64,000 nt of DNA from Mycobacterium sp. E3251 (GTDB lineage Bacteria; Actinomycetota; Actinomycetes; Mycobacteriales; Mycobacteriaceae). Position 1 is the first letter of the stretch. The number at the start of each line of letters is the position of its first letter. The notes under the pieces were generated by a model. The model saw only the letters and a list, made by a program, of their open reading frames with translations, did not search any database and was not told the DNA's origin. Below, piece by piece: positions 63,723 through 64,000 of the stretch. Location of the stretch: positions 50,150 through 114,149 of the forward strand of contig NZ_LZJF01000120.1 in NCBI RefSeq assembly GCF_001666835.1, written 5' to 3'. A program made the translations under genes and the position numbers.

Positions 63723-63989
63723 GGCGTCGTGTATGCCGCCGATCATCCGGAGCGCAAACAATATTGGGTCGGCGACAGCACCATGGTGACGCTGCTGGCG
63801 CAGAAGTTCGTCGCGCCGCTGCTGGACCGCTACCTGGGCCGCACCGGTTACGACTCGCAGCAGACCGAGCAGCATGTGCGCCCGGGGCGGCCGCACAACC
63901 TGTGGCACCCGCTCGACCAGGAGGCGGGCAGCGACCACGGCGCCCACGGCGGGTTCGACGACAAGTCCCACACGCTGAGCCCGCAACTG
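63657..63989. repeat. 66-bp perfect inverted repeat with a 201-bp spacer
   Basis: Left arm 63657-63722, right arm 63924-63989, identical in inverted orientation. Outside the arms the sequences differ (TGGGCGTCGC versus CGCTGGTCGG). The inner 12 bases (GCGGGCAGCGAC and its complement) have two coding meanings: A-G-S-D on one strand and V-A-A-R on the other, both in the correct place for the SDR protein. Confidence 0.95.
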
Positions 63990-64000
63990 CGCTGGTCGGG
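63711..64000 (+). CDS. C-terminal region of a short-chain dehydrogenase, plus strand, runs off the window
   Basis: In frame from 63711 the plus strand reads VAARGVVYAADHPERKQYWV, then GDSTMVTLLAQKFVAPLLDR, YLGRTGYDSQQTEQ, then PHNLWHPLDQEAGSDHGAHG and SHTLSPQL, all typical of the C-terminal third of mycobacterial SDR family oxidoreductases. No catalytic Y-x-x-x-K or cofactor motif is present, since the part that should precede V-A-A-R is replaced by the left repeat arm. After 63989 the sequence becomes L-R-W-S instead of the L-W-A-S of the minus-strand tail. Treat as a fragment. Confidence 0.7.

Noticed and set aside
63564..63986. A 140-residue minus-strand protein at the right end
   Set aside because: Only its last part is SDR-like; the first two-thirds is the antisense of the plus-strand SDR segment and repeat arm.

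Overview
The window is high-GC chromosomal DNA from a slow-growing, non-tuberculous Mycobacterium (M. avium complex-like). The evidence is the gene order, which follows M. tuberculosis Rv1633 to Rv1668c almost gene for gene, together with two PPE genes, a MIRU element, a LysX fusion protein, PknH-type kinases, leaderless genes and the pks10-7-8-9-11 cluster. Differences from the H37Rv order, as I know it from memory, include two extra Ser/Thr kinases near uvrB and uvrA, an MgtC-family gene, two PPE genes where PE_PGRS30 would be, no PE17, no cyp139, one undivided pks8/17 gene and one undivided ABC-F gene.

Layout. 1-9.3 kb: 3' part of a receptor kinase, uvrB, an MFS exporter, an MgtC-like protein, a polyprenol-phosphate-sugar-type glycosyltransferase, a universal stress protein and a metallo-beta-lactamase-fold hydrolase. 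9.4-19.7 kb: uvrA, then a minus-strand run of lysX, a membrane esterase, a DUF6653-like membrane protein, a small hypothetical protein and a PknH-like kinase. 19.7-28.9 kb: the infC-rpmI-rplT-tsnR translation operon behind a structured leader with an intrinsic terminator, a DUF2236 protein, a class III adenylate cyclase, a rhomboid-like membrane protein and pheST. 28.9-32.4 kb: two tandem PPE-SVP genes and a secreted DUF732 protein. 32.4-40.9 kb: the complete arginine operon argCJBDFRGH behind an ARG box, with a MIRU at the argJ/argB junction. 41.0-59.1 kb: type III PKS, two fully reducing type I PKS modules, a KSQ-type loading module and a second type III PKS. 59.3-64 kb: SpoIIAA/STAS-like protein, ABC-F ATPase, PAS-ANTAR regulator, enolase-superfamily enzyme and a rearranged short-chain dehydrogenase locus.

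The strongest unusual signals are: (1) a perfect 66-bp inverted repeat around a broken SDR gene at the right edge, whose inner ends coincide with a 12-bp inverted microhomology inside the gene, as expected for a template switch or a chimeric assembly; (2) PafBC/RecA-independent DNA-damage promoter motifs in front of both uvrB (leaderless) and uvrA; (3) an infC leader with a short ORF, hairpins and a U-tract terminator; (4) non-standard initiation codons, ATC for infC and apparently CTG for tsnR; (5) a KSQ loading module encoded downstream of the extension modules it should feed, with no thioesterase and with type III PKS genes on both sides.
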